Positions 28,201 through 31,064 of a DNA stretch of 64,000 bases are shown piece after piece; the stretch's first letter is position 1; the number at the start of each line of letters is the position of its first letter. The stretch covers positions 120,542 through 184,541 of the forward strand of contig JAHDNF010000004.1 in the NCBI GenBank assembly GCA_018435605.1, written 5' to 3'. The position numbers were made by a program, and so were the translations under genes. Origin of the DNA: a bacterium. Its GTDB lineage: Bacteria > Auribacterota > Auribacteria > Auribacterales > Auribacteraceae. The notes under the pieces are model-generated. The model saw only the letters and a program-made list of their open reading frames with translations. It was not told the origin of the DNA and ran no database searches.

Positions 28201-30607
28201 CCGACAGAGGCAAGGTAGGTTCCACTATGAATTCACTTATTTCCATAGACTCGAAAACCTGCCTTACATTGCGCGGCATATCGTCTACAACAACCCTTCG
28301 AGCCGAAAATCCGGTTGAAGAGCCGGCTTCTTTTCGCAGAGAATGACTGATCAAATGAGCAACAGCAGAATGTTGGGGCGAATCCGCTACTCTATACACA
28401 TCGTCCGAGCCTTTTTCGATATACCCTAGCGATTCCAGATCATCAATAATCACGCCTACCCGTGTTACACTCCATCCTGCATCCGGAACAAGCGAAAGCA
28501 CATTTGCGATTATTGTTTCTCTGGTTTTCCCTGATTCGGCCAGCGCGTCAAAAATACCGTAACGAACCAAAGCATACTGCTCGGCTAGAATACTGTGACC
28601 GTTAGGAGCGTAAATCATGGTCTGAACTCCATTACTTAACCTGATCACTTCCAGCATGTGGCTCATAATTTCCGCCGGCACGTCTACAGCCGCTTTCTTG
28701 TCGGACAACGAGACATGCAGTGTATCCGCAATACCCTTTACAGCTATATCAGCGGTAATTACCTGTCCGGTAATATCTATCCGAACGGAATTTACGGTAA
28801 TCAGCGAATCGTAGCCCGCTTGCCTGATTATAAGGTTAACAGCTTCAAGCGCCTGTTGCTGTAACATATCCTTGAGGGATTCCTGCTCTTCAGCCGAATA
28901 CTGAAGCCGCAACTGCGACCACTGCGAATGTAAAGCGGTTGTAGTAAGCAAAAGTTTCAGCTTGTCCCTCAAAAACTGAGACCTCTCGGGATACGCCAAA
29001 GGTTGCCCCTGCGTCAACCATGACGCGACTTTAAGGGTGCTTACGCTGGCTCGCATCATTTCATCAAGCGGAGAATAATAATTTCGCAGTAACTCGTGAT
29101 ACGGTATAGAAGCATTCTCTTCCATGCGCGGTGTAATGACCACATAAGATATGTCTTTTTCTTTCAGATAACCGGTGATGCCCTGCGTATGAAATCCGCC
29201 GGCTACCAGCACTACACAATCCTGATTTTCTTCGTCAAGCATGGACAGAGCGTTTTGCACCATCTCCTTTTCACGTTCCGCCGCGGCATAATAAAAATCC
29301 TCGAAAGTGGCAAGAGCCGCATCAAGACGCGCTATGTTCGCAACCTTTTGAACCGGCATACCCCATTGCATCGCCATATCAGACACATACTCCTGCACGG
29401 TGGAACACTGTATCGATCTTCGAAGATCGCGGTATTGCTCAAATTCGCTATGGGTTATCTGCAAAGCCGGAAACTTATTTAGCAGGTTGATGAACCGTGA
29501 CATTTGATGCGCCTGCCTTTGATCTTCCGTCTTGATCAAAGCGTTATAAATTGAATCGACAAAAACGTATACTTCGGCAAAAACGTCGTTGTGATTTATC
29601 GACTCGAATACTTTAAGATAGGTGAGATACTTTTTAAGATTTTCAAAGCGACCGATATCCAGATTATATTCGGAAAAAATGTTTTCAAGCGAAGAATAGA
29701 ACTCAATAGGGCTTATCTTATGAGTACGGAACTCTATCTCTCGGGTTAACAACGCCGCATACCGTTGTTTGTCAAGAGATTGCTCCTGAAGATAGCGCAA
29801 CGACTGTATACGCTCTTTATCGAGACTGTTAAAGTCTATTGACGTTTCCAGCTTCATCAAATCGAACAAGGCGCAGATATGCCCGTACGAATCGTATTCG
29901 ATAAGGTTGGATTCGCAGAAGAAAAACAATTTGTGGCAAAATTCCGAAAACGCTATATTGTAAAAGAAAAACGACTCCACCAAGTCGTCGAACTCTACAA
30001 GCAAATCGCTGTAAACAGCCAATTTAACCTGCATCAGATTCTTCTTTTGCACCTTACAAAAATCCAGCAGATCATCTTGATAAGGCAGGGAATTTAAAAA
30101 TGATCGCAAATTACTTCGGTAAAGCTCGTTTTTCTCTATGCCCCGAACAGTATACATGGCTGTTTCGGATGTCTCGTTTTCAACGATACAAAAATATTCT
30201 ACTCCGTCGATTCTTCCGGTGCTTAAAAAATAATCTCCTACCGCACGTTTAGCTTCCTTATCCGGAAATCGTGAGAAATCCGACACGTCAAGCGGCCCTG
30301 AAGCTCCTTCAAGACCGATCAAATTCGTTTTGTATTCCGCATGAAGAAAAGATAATATTTGAGATAAATATTTTTGCGCCGAATAGTTTGTATGAGTATC
30401 CTGAATATGGATTACCATACGTCCGTCGCTACTTCCTTCATAGAAATCGCGAATATACCCCATTGAATCTGGTACTCTAATCGATTTGGAGTCGTTTTCC
30501 GCCCATGCGATAGAGCTAAAAACTAAAGCCTGAATCAAAATGACACTCAACAATCGGGCGTAGCTACTGGGAAACCGCAATGTCCGGTAAAGCAATGTTG
30601 TTTTCAT
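1232..30607 (-). CDS. Giant exported multidomain protein (9,791 aa) with Tiki/TraB-like N-terminus and C-terminal membrane segments
   Basis: One uninterrupted frame encodes 9,791 residues from the ATG at 30607; function unknown. This start is preferred over the frame's first ATG (30691) because AGGTGA sits 7 nt upstream and a signal peptide follows at once (hydrophobic 19-34, AWA cleavage near 36). Visible modules, residues from this start: Tiki/TraB/ChaN-like domain about 60-500 (HIQDTHTN, GLEGASG, and GGFH at 470-473); winged-helix-like stretch 680-743; helical region around 1400-1560; HEFAH zinc-protease-like motif 2805-2809; internal lipoprotein-like signal 3107-3127; helical toroid-like domain about 3330-3720; TIM-barrel-like regions about 4036-4303 and 4596-4740; CARDB/Ig-like beta domains about 4840-5220; long coiled coil about 5240-6590; hydrophobic clusters near 6635, 6797-6897, 7936-8016, 8688-8770 and 8941-9058; TGVTPV linkers near 9120-9160; unknown C-terminal domain. 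Giant ORFs of this sort are known in Omnitrophota. Host or prey contact, or envelope scaffolding, are guesses only. Confidence 0.93.
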   Translation of the reverse strand: MKTTLLYRTLRFPSSYARLLSVILIQALVFSSIAWAENDSKSIRVPDSMGYIRDFYEGSSDGRMVIHIQDTHTNYSAQKYLSQILSFLHAEYKTNLIGLEGASGPLDVSDFSRFPDKEAKRAVGDYFLSTGRIDGVEYFCIVENETSETAMYTVRGIEKNELYRSNLRSFLNSLPYQDDLLDFCKVQKKNLMQVKLAVYSDLLVEFDDLVESFFFYNIAFSEFCHKLFFFCESNLIEYDSYGHICALFDLMKLETSIDFNSLDKERIQSLRYLQEQSLDKQRYAALLTREIEFRTHKISPIEFYSSLENIFSEYNLDIGRFENLKKYLTYLKVFESINHNDVFAEVYVFVDSIYNALIKTEDQRQAHQMSRFINLLNKFPALQITHSEFEQYRDLRRSIQCSTVQEYVSDMAMQWGMPVQKVANIARLDAALATFEDFYYAAAEREKEMVQNALSMLDEENQDCVVLVAGGFHTQGITGYLKEKDISYVVITPRMEENASIPYHELLRNYYSPLDEMMRASVSTLKVASWLTQGQPLAYPERSQFLRDKLKLLLTTTALHSQWSQLRLQYSAEEQESLKDMLQQQALEAVNLIIRQAGYDSLITVNSVRIDITGQVITADIAVKGIADTLHVSLSDKKAAVDVPAEIMSHMLEVIRLSNGVQTMIYAPNGHSILAEQYALVRYGIFDALAESGKTRETIIANVLSLVPDAGWSVTRVGVIIDDLESLGYIEKGSDDVYRVADSPQHSAVAHLISHSLRKEAGSSTGFSARRVVVDDMPRNVRQVFESMEISEFIVEPTLPLSVIAGFVRNAFDGAFQGSIKPGAKLGLSDGAQLTITRPVGKTSYIAALVSRPQPVGVDIAVARSIREAFELSEIPQTPYENVNWVAMQILREKIGRNMDTSDIDYGILSLSYQLSDAEKTALIHAILQGVNLAEKEFAVIEKELQGILGLHVSKPPQFSNTVTQLLLGGAYQTYSDLAMSILLRLNPELNRTDQFDEQLNKALVDVVAVTDENYAGWFGLIRTVSEQAPEQLRKSPFNEAVNALLSHIENRIESHDVAPFNFQDIINSLSIAIELERPVSQFTAPVLSTETERSRLLETFMAERRDAVFQSRDRSIRQDLKIIQKIDEVTFVGFDAKTNFIYTITVVPLDIYLKEFVFPSDLVDNVDVYADYSGFLIEKTDEIAGDVTDDGVNNIQLQLLRASWQRFMSSGEVRIDDIPVSAPAGQFAAARAETKQNLITTLRNTATSLSKQHDVQAQQLNQLNDHLAQLADRETALNDELTFNKNRLQNISQQFTRSYEAVDLAERAARRSVSSLELDIDNLLLDFLAMVILRHMTATLVTQPSVSDVERMLAYWTGLNNVPQGVSLIKNLVEAPQKTQSLQFHSVINPQILEAIVNGIPATVPASSVERIVKTKDGRMYLSVSMENAILKRLASFDGKPVFADMLKMIEQTKRLQVSQDTPELRRQLADIRERLSAISSYEVITDALTDKADELKRLQDQLAHVQLPDGLIGNSFVQRKNDLLARASQGRKNVIEQIERTTRALADFDAQRKEAEQAIASQRTDVTVNLTYFDYLRKALTGHVLGAKPLPGIVEMVEQERILEECIDPFTLAVDENKIKVLIFKKAQEFAKFDLLQADWKGVSTVDRTILQQVIDRLQINSDFYSKRQGVDTARQNTHLVNQSPGAQYVLYGTTEFGEFSAGQYLGGNSRTRTLMENSLYYLSTIDPALAQRVKSDMRIVVSTMPFHPDSPNFTDRLTDQSRQKQMLFIEKAVYEYAVKLSVTRPDMAVRIMAAAVAHAGQTVFRTAQPVINFNTMKLNDLYPLVSRIAKENGIQIDSDRLKLISEAIIEFRNSSPSQLANISQLDALAGLPQLQQYPAIATGIQPYFIFNAMQAGFKPVALNKATMILGSSYKDFRDMVILEAGFTAGDIEKNASVNTLEGILDNRFISTSERYNRFISSIFGTQMLFDSLSRRVADFDPASEEGAYVALAAQLQAGVDSHVRQIDIVLKNAVVSIDKQGQQIYTITFPDGRKAAVSDRQFSYFSSNFYALANTVRVYYSPSDGIGLMFTSPQDRIVQLPPLVSVTDIEQRLNRMLEISRESSLGTVAGNTAITPYLTSVVNPHKGLNVLPEDAVAQNQLFVGQQQYASEIKDVFSAMIALINLDDPQNWQALPLSERKGVAALLLVNNNIPLQWLDYVSGIYDSGVPVTITQRVQSIVDQYASPSSQMVDTDIILEILSIVGSQQWDKFTGKQKQALFQAVMEKYRSDLNEDQYDQLNRFFRSLEPIAARVVQPITGDTLELLWDFSRRRLATSDDPYFIKEEIRRMNSLIRQRRDEIAKLSKTSAVETELTTLQQLETLVEKTKIELAVQLVDGFNNQYDGVVHLDVPRAFIVDQADTVLDYIDHLYTPLEIDLATHPLADQLKMYLDNYAEVRLLWNSGRRQDAYDLMMTFLDDLKAFVASNSFSVIGAQTNYRFDSDAQTLYEIINNDEPYTDLDLFSGMESLLKEFIKRLPAENVLPGLLEYSDFVMGNIQPQPGLTDLILRLKPAGSKLLQSEMGIGYDQDLYKERGVSSNDNIIFLDAGRASEMSPEFLEGQKEALFEAILHRNNSLGQRLDTLADTGFPVDVNLLRFSSRVDQLLAESDDLGDGFRAAPIMLGSEDFGVRIPVAMHPRQFETIREHQMKLFELLRTYLKQAAFFTYDQPRPAIAESLLVKAEQLVNNLTLFSPVLRNNLLFAIERDKETMNILRQQKDVSADKVLIHKNIFSNESISPDVAQNKALTRILKGAFDDLTMIVTHEFAHNLKTQWNIVIGARPRENIPENTLYISRSFYEMLMHLSENESTMQYASVLLARQLFDAYQNRTRLLSGIVINGMTEGENTPERFLVPVQITKDEITDGFSGEVIVPIDMGYDNYGRPYPNLTGPQTVTVFRNGVPIQVIDRTKRLSRLSPVAGRRLASAGILFASDEANKEVIFPLTSLFAGIHDGGFRTVTNQQGNVVGLELLSNIERWIGPVDPTDDTLYFIRKDGNVLALVKSSPDTDTIYPLMPLGDLQSILEAGAVDDVVPLLKQLAGKRRVLQKSLEQREERTPSRRKAGKAMNTVVNLILLVSVMSGVFSGCVDSDDGVRHDGTSETINIEDLPFTQFLERYDGGLPILMDQQAQLENLALLDRVRDDLEQQLAILERDGQSASAQANEIRAYLADIDERITDLHSIPIGYTLVDPSSVDDTIIAVRIQGQDDIILPTDLAQGLQSVLTDEEYRSLLGDLRLFSVEQLTDRRGNNATGNPSLDKFDGFVRSYAGTQDHDDYATLVQHGRVVPYDQSISIYADLADNNFDSARRKVDALLRIMQYESENGLRGVVRFGYNTVDDMYVSDLAPLGNTAWTLKSIFAYVDVTGDRSMLTGTKGILLNQAMEFVLSQQVLNQDDPRYGLFRAGTRIQNGVEVGSELVVFEHLADIHDLLNLAYRVTGNPVYQQRRVLLNTQVMQSMLVDMGDTNGAYFHPNMNPDGTFGKGVAIDDLTWAGSMVLTMEHLPLEERMQTVQRLITYVRNNFIVEHNIADLKNPVNAQSVVMNQDLIMDRIANPRPDSIIGVKFFDGVFADDFIAEMNWDDPSVMSVQFEATLGYIHLLVQTATLTEDANLRAQLVTEAQFLLENIRSFHDSKSHHGGISYATRNLHNVQTTLESLIATETYRTLMGIWANPRLMWTFIGASEASLQGDRQVYLSADRDALLVPDPLVQMRGPITQQGIFTGDAQPVPGSDVSQQQMVEQSGAPAVVSDRNTFVFDFESGTVIHPSTGYGVSSMGTPDQPTIIDVMRDDFISVFNFLKGIKETIIPPSQDVSGWKGDFYNEPSWTVDAASARPLNLLPGRDYNAQIINGNLVISNELAVALADVEQLQGWQVGDRFTVTISGNRVIIQPTLNERNYDRYSQYSETTQRIFSQSQEPIVLTLSDFPAFNELPRGIALEARIGDQRDSLMVSRAQAQVSVRMDAVFGSRYYAPDGTEFTISVDQQGNLNVYEQTDLATVFHNPWTPNIAPDALPLFFKALRSKGLDQIYVNTEPLIQSREINSMESRAYYFNLIQAAHAEGIQVYAMQGYPDWVTQAGASEAILYVDELGKKQLDFDGYILNIRADLMPQVASGDSATRGRYAAAHMQIVNMLTEKLHYYAGNSVPVIAYQTQDIALPAGIGELPTATDVLIIRGTSVQDIVTQVQQFNPAKPFRIYIEAGLIDDPSATFFYREGEMANVLSQVTTLLRSDARYGRLFSGFVINQDTGEDLLYTLRHGVGRGLSERIEDSVYRAPDGVLYLVGSLYNMLVGDSSEKVLHQGETDPTQMHEIEQTIYSRMVALARGISGAGNVDHIVRSFMETIHRDKPTIFSDSPPLGAEIGSLVALLNLVWGEQYSDLGEIRNIEIYGLDEHGNVVASWNDLINNPVNIVVGSGSSIVRLEVVADVVSKAPAGELFPGYIGFLTHHPGSGGVVTEISSDEFNLKPGESTTVSFGVDINREGFNGFSLFLFNGEKFSSATKVVDMAGSFGHRWDLLAEWVNGHAQDIPAFYDNTVRLNEQRAINQAGMYGGLVSTDIAIHTVSIDVFNETAALRLAGLLSESGLSEISINGHQVAQLISSSSDREDTQTRISNFIQTLAGQGIKVNMIIGQESWIGESAPYTDLTRDLNALFGLKIPYAGVVLNLNIDPSAAVYQQIETLVKSEGFSDFSLYSATPVTGVRGTSNAIESPADLMTALRTGRDTLTLSVENIDQLISVLDSVDPVEYEALINRAQQITSGDLQRYVEVGYSNLSRIDQLMFDFGRIKRLPLVQLGEVASQVTMVTPPALYVPADRTPYLAVEVEHVGNATIGNFNAIVELTDIYTGQRQTVSFPVILTSQESRTINIPIENLPVGQWRYDVTFVPDYYQRSTSFIHSIPLSASGTTVEVGQWNLTTSSITPDEAYRTVSVAGTSFELINRYGATHQPAVRFYDSAGEPVVMVLSNLRQGVRYELGPSKIIVNVSMTDFNEWAIEIGGEEVTIGRSSEGQEILSMGIPHKSRVFGYIQKGLPDISISDMTVTGEDTYIDNLASQIIALQLGVPVSINDHTVQFNHTYLEEILEIVVTDPQGTVTRRTFHRNNPMRSLMLGDKLFIFGNDATGATVGVISDFVTANVTFSVSNTGTAPLRYQPELGFQHPLVGEVSVPSKDIITIEPGQTQEITATFPIPVDILAVEKMQLDNLLGVLRTMEADYRAFQDKSRISIDSGALRHDEYVQQLSVLRQQKMAELNGFLRGVNTIISDVQSKHLIQETYLQSVVNLEQRKIQIQNMITRLETASPAEFDQILFEITQMMLTLSNDMADLSTQQIGSRLSILDVANMLGEPVYMRGPRGEVIGPLIRDVLVDPVMNRTMPQQIRRVAVGEPFIIEGIFSEKDVNQRFNDLQSAILDFNTGFDQLYFLNQEITRIESSDIPSADLAAQIAQENIDILRHDLRYARTVKLVDLYASFVDGLARVNPNDSASIIQTMVIVEREVGQLSNTIMTQYVMGEMTHFVNEMPVSTADIQTLLQRVSQSSNMDQVNSHIATFMDGSDPAEITRVQQAVGTIIQNDSQIRDRASAIAVVVLDEMGFKNDISLEAITRLRRFYTNDRNILPNLINHLKTYSGQELSFTQISDIIDAYATRNGNDYRYYITYVSQNLNDTIRYMEMKHQRSAAGLAALGIFEERIISDRLSANALATGNATDENIRQVRTSYQRTMAYYLMLIGVNRDFTVIEDFDAVIQRIRASNLTDAEKTSAVERVTRLKNDYSQFQSFIESRELELTDAVGQVDVRRQSVSDAKKLLGQLQELRDKHGDFITGLSEFRDDRWERYQDAIQAMPAEHALPAINEAFGFYGDLLRQQVTDAQIAITGKSFVQREIQSNNAEIARLKDAYYSEPVAARRQLILGEIRELKESVFRAQAELELYNWYIPMINEQIGVTQSRLAQLNGAARDLGGAIDTAVWQGVMDTTAQYITEHRATASSFITAYDTLTRQRQGVLDRIRSATGNYTYPLNTEELLQDTTNTLPAYKQQVGSYAGQLLNLLNDLNTSLSGAVNTEPYRSRIAVVTDNLNRARTYQEVQTATNQLLAINQDLLATVKRMEPSAGTLQLVVRDWGTQFQENIDDITILSQGLSLELLKQTQITPITVTVPTDMRIYVAGEPRDIAKGSYVIRGTYTEVLDQLSALIDALKEPARDARKEVAALDTLRDSLRQSYNAVPRIEAGQSFISLRPAEAVTTKTAVANAEENLQVAELMHQRAQMSLDVARWAVDQASVGLEQANIDLQSAQTALESARRQVEIAQGNTQQMFVEMLELLTGNDYSKYVASYADDNEFRITLRTADLGPQHQSLLDTLRQMAVRQEVDLKDRYNIYGEPVGFNWQPQAELRDVIGPYLRLDISLSGGLYSIKWRPTEPDRVDIVMSYTIDVGGFDIARYRTQQRHFLTLLRDFATRDQYIVMGSKIEQVSNSIDQYRDAVAWLEHLENNINQAQENRLRAELNLQRATEFLETQQTELVRQHENLNRRQFELDNAREILDRVRQDAQDTVTQEELMGIFKPASEPQIAPSPDDLATETDLLSGKEIELTSTQKRDALFSKIFARAIYAVVGLIFALFKIDSARKLLAKKDIEEEKLKAQQTGEQRQIGVIDRLATYFPFDRVTVTEIMPFSGRREPNLARNKKQFERVGNLMKRWGVDTFAVVADAMKGDAKFIESETLSYSDLFDKERVANMTWYEKSMYRTRLFFRLFRASYDDLTQSKKFKRGWLIFSILGGLLLFPHMPIPAFGALAAYTATVTLPWFVWMPLLYILPRTIYNISVLGLASMAVVKLGLFLGFSIFKYAFTKSLYALLLPVLPILNLVQSGFNKITGLKISVANIKDAPDAIMSGFRKLFRLAEPKRHKTPDGKDFSIEFSNRVIDKARAWAQDNGLGALEEMPKSQAQALINSFIIEETIKSTKNIVFQDEGNTLRVNVGQEIDDLNLRVGVFASMPAIYVPFFLPESRHFNKWFWGILIQNFTQSLQYAASMGARGLRGAERGANAKHGIFSHIISKSELDIHSFLFMVQPRWLVGHLHVIREELVGGRIVLDMNFNDARDLEYKEAPQDVPQWRNMEDYVRYLIDQDVQLPEIDSEMLNQIFTGKFKLDIKLPDDMTDEQKAAFLENANAQFDQLVQIAAGYYRAYPDETNPFYGPGENVTFSGHFPAVQQKLTADDEFALGTYTPTEGVFYVRGNYFGGLNYAPGGVQVDGVDGNLSIKPTGEIARVDYQQKVDGKGANVPGTKATNLNAVLLAIQGQTVLKREVKENPDGTRALSIGFIDLHEEYLPEVGKARKTHEEASEERDTQFRRSWWKIGKKLLVNVYDNLSKSYVTINLGQNLGFAPFPGLEGVIAAWKRLTVGAVLGVLPVSLYGNLQDPINAAMQAYYNPALVKKAAEYEMYKNRLAYDRIGKEIADVQTALSGQTVKLGEASYTIPDSAVLQSTEQRAEFAKLLSVFLKNMGIYLPDDLIARHAQLLEDTHQSVFEYLMAVELDRLERRRQTGGSAVSTLEKGLAQYGTAIMNVQEYLAQIGMIFPEDSVGRKAFYHIASLPGVIERTVTIAVDDEIGEYSFDMSTAYKVGVYNRTSQSYIAAYNRTAPMTYHGSHDINVHRSGALERQLGDRDREPIIRLGQERNELQGTRSWAMISPKGPIGIFQMKTMAKRVRNAQDYPNATRFMRELVDIASKNGTPIERIIIHDGQGNAPSLDDSSKWHIIVVSDSRLFLTQPGQLEPLIKKILEIPQISDLTINMKQVDVIHRDGFNTLAKFDVLTSEGRELAEYNAKTERINSAVSNIILKKINTLKNLFGLTDPNMVKAVIEPVSELAGKKDELKPEIDELNDLYNRKKSFLTSLRKFFTISQTNLFDKLISVPLMTIVKNSVPLVFLAMAVFGPAAVVSFLTAGALLPFTLPVTMSVFGIGQTVLAALGSIYIFSLPLILFASVRNYSLNIRTYLRLARIKKMLGDDVVNSIPVNKKMALLEKMKVDFSTPLERSFGVEDISPNDSSPIRSLIHAFRTNSALVDTSLDRTRQASKLVRTASEMGVVIEPSTVDEEYVATSKPDETGAEQSFQEFNYNSTEIEPAVEEVANELARRGRLLLDNLRRAAAENPDELMRAINDYIAQRKQNQAIAGHEDRLEFVTIEDIRALYDVSQDLKRSGFVTVRSKTGRRDVKVLGKIFGLNEADSLDILSGYWSEAQWPVVVGIPFMPGTTKGRFRVATRGGTLEDARPIPLMSAFMTFAEPPWLAGLSAFNILDTEAHDPAYALAEDTKFGIVGLYNPPLYPNTPAISIHLKKYVEEQYERRLFGEKSYKTAAQVGKGLSVLNGIDSMFGHPIFTYGADRQTAEDWREVLDTVFNAKAHKRDEIAYEGAGRGSGWLNYIIFGYSLYGHLGRRIGSFPPGVAQAVRQIQYIKELDKELDGRLMQVIRYLQINAPTPVYNGLSGVDFRLALSIAKGFEKVNVEGKDPKTVLDELIQQALRERLEPLNEAERQKAYKEFLSGNQLFGHELSFPTDMLQSVPETSQDTPQISELTSDEIQIIEELKEQGYTQADIDELLRSIMPLNPDVRITALKNVRQATVTPAREMTQAQKILWKFRFPKALPEKIFQHRNIRTRLGSIFKFVMVAGSIALWGWWAMAIPTLLFVVDTVGVFKGRTMQTLMRTVLGGLAVIGTAIFVPGAQALGFASLGLFYLYLFGGERGADQLLYLIDRVPIGIMRSLMNRYNVESLAHKMGSLEMEDSFGPSYKRAIIKETVAHIDQRAQSSEEYDKMFKEKFVLTTLEHSYLTRLRKIYRQHYGEKADDVEREIMQSLSKFAVDQRLRIVKHIHERLENSFSPLIMARHLLTSKKQDERLDYRSRLGFLRKFFSERNKERLLSVAAISAVMGAVVVLFGTAVTPLGAAGLITLIGVIRLIGTKTSEQTLGAIVATILPMVHMSVWGLAASFMPIVVVLAEILLGYMAGSTLGLLLKHSVELIYNGIVAPIFIRPFRARREYETILRKSPEVGQRILIESVVKLVDEVDSDIEFTEKFDRLFFDTIESVRDDSAGDTGVTPVESPQPDSDSGHQAPAGTGVTPVDDTPKPSSPEPSKEVFDEAARVNRIRLISEFLADKIGLNAFEKENILAHINTMTPVVTVEELNKQKQAFLESVDWSNNELTLQTLFMLNNLRKFELRERARAGMLTDAELREKEKDIKANERLLFDMTDMLVGYERDLYSLDRIYYTRGALIYRLDEIQNIQAQDIIDRKFSRDLEQQHLQELKDQFASYNNLVNQLFYYNNNQVSELMNGIVRLAWLMESAPSIMQEPQGLVPSFQQSVEQGLFPRELLNKLIDLIFVERNREFIGLIAVARSGVADQSQVVPTFINYIIEQEIDPFRHQFVPKGFNGIVTDDVQTGAPVTSISIVEQPVAVSQTGSDIFNQEYVDFLFQQYNPDMHKDKLADYLDAYINKRITITPSIEAISRNEFFKEIPRAASASVIFNAVLDIADEVDFTVAQTAVLLRLLEETGYVLSVAGNSDIIALDIDTFDLVAQENRGNQNQKQLLMQYIDALQSRYDKYGREAQILVFSESMSARDIKLLLGESLSSRIGAIFGTEMFDHTITEKTAERFIRFFAERIMNQDVNRLNIKVFSNKKHVMQAASDFGVIMVHRNSTIFDALKIFANVHPGAKAMQIIAAGQDMSHAISHPGSYINLGGNELTIKKDQSPTLFRQIRFSRLIESAA
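2801..4560 (-). other. Membrane-segment clusters near the C-terminus of the giant protein
   Basis: Two long hydrophobic blocks are encoded here: about 4300-4545 (residues 8688-8770, for example GSIALWGWWAMAIPTLLFVV) and about 3435-3785 (residues 8941-9058, including VAAISAVMGAVVVLFGTAV). Each is long enough for two to four membrane passes. Three further clusters lie at about 10660-10710, 9920-10220 and 6560-6800. Together they imply that the last third of the protein is polytopic, while the first two thirds follow a cleavable signal and should be outside the cytoplasm. This is read from hydropathy by eye; helix count and orientation are not fixed. Confidence 0.7.
3168..3259. repeat. Two REP-like copies encoding TGVTPV inside the giant gene
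   Basis: Copy A (3168-3190) and copy B (3234-3259) share ACAGGAGT[TA]AC[GT]CCGGTA followed by a CCGGC-type end. On the coding strand both read through as TGVTPV[ED] in a Pro/Ser/Asp-rich linker (GTGVTPVESPQP and GTGVTPVDDTPK). The core GGAGTAACTCC is a near-palindrome. The in-frame TGVTPV reading resembles dispersed short repeats I recall from uncultured-bacterium genomes; that link is from memory and unverified. Confidence 0.6.
21210..21289 (-). other. Internal lipoprotein-type signal sequence within the giant frame
   Basis: Residues 3107-3127 begin with Met after a basic stretch (RRKAGKA), continue with about 16 hydrophobic residues (VVNLILLVSVMSGVF) and end in S-G-C followed by an acidic linker (VDSDDG). 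That is the layout of a bacterial lipoprotein signal with the lipobox Cys at 3127, although Phe at -3 is atypical. It lies far inside the ORF. Only a poorly spaced AAGG precedes the Met codon, so an independent start is possible but not supported strongly. It may be an internal membrane anchor or the scar of a gene fusion. Confidence 0.5.
22181..22195 (-). other. HEFAH (HExxH) zinc-metalloprotease-like motif in the giant protein
   Basis: Codons on the minus strand read H-E-F-A-H (residues 2805-2809), preceded by a hydrophobic run (LTMIV) typical of the strand/helix before a zincin active-site helix. A possible third ligand Glu follows about 38-40 residues later in LSENEST. The motif is short and can occur by chance, but its setting in a region with a soluble, globular look supports a real or ancestral zincin fold. 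Confidence 0.45.
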
Positions 30608-30704
30608 ATCGAATTCACCTGTATTTGAGTTAATGATATTATTGTTCTTTTTATATATAATTATTGTATCATAAACCGATCGATTCTTCAAAAAATATCG
30701 ATCA

Positions 30705-30732
30705 TTTATCGTTCTTATTTTCTGTATGTCAA
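30705..30732 (-). promoter_or_regulatory. Putative sigma70 promoter of the giant gene
   Basis: On the minus strand a perfect TTGACA (complement of 30727-30732) is followed after 16 nt by GATAAA (complement of 30705-30710). Transcription would begin near 30698, giving a leader of about 90 nt that contains the GATCGAT/ATCGATC hairpin. The -35 box is exact and the -10 box matches at four of six positions, so this is plausible but unproven. Confidence 0.4.
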
Positions 30733-30904
30733 CAATATGCCGTTTCTGCGACTCTTAATCCGAAGACTTTCTTTTGACTGATTCGGCACTCTGCTACAAT
30801 AATAAAAACGGTATATATTTTAAGCTGTAATATAGTTTAACGCTGTGAATCACATCAAGAAACACAAATACTTTATACAGGAAAACTTGACAGGAATAAC
30901 GAAC

Positions 30905-30958
30905 TTTACTGTTATTTGCTGTTAACAGTAAAACCGATTTAGCTTGCATTTACTGTTA
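30905..30958. repeat. TTTACTGTTA triple motif with 10-bp inverted repeat
   Basis: TTTACTGTTA occurs at 30905-30914 and 30949-30958, and its exact reverse complement TAACAGTAAA at 30923-30932. The first and second form a perfect 10-bp inverted repeat with an 8-nt loop, overlapping the palindrome CTGTTAACAG at 30919-30928. There is no T-tract after it, so it is not an intrinsic terminator. The arrangement looks like binding sites for a dimeric regulator. Confidence 0.5.
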
Positions 30959-31064
30959 GGATTCAATGGAAGGAGAAATCAGCCCTAACATTGAAATCCA
31001 GAGATTTACCGTCAGGACGTTAAAATGCAGTCAAGCAGATATGAGATGGTCTAAGACATTATTT

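Larger units (their letters stand above)
30608..31064. other. AT-rich intergenic region upstream of the giant gene
   Basis: The 457 bases between the giant gene start and the stop of the upstream methyltransferase gene hold no convincing ORF. They contain a putative minus-strand promoter (30705-30732), an inverted repeat GATCGAT/ATCGATC (30678-30684 and 30697-30703) around its expected transcription start, and three copies of TTTACTGTTA further upstream (see the repeat entry). The length and these elements suggest that the giant gene is transcribed separately from the polysaccharide operon. Confidence 0.6.

Noticed and set aside
30887..30915. Plus-strand promoter TTGACA-17-TGTTAT upstream of the giant gene
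   Set aside because: No plus-strand gene or RNA follows; the -10 is poor and overlaps the inverted repeat.
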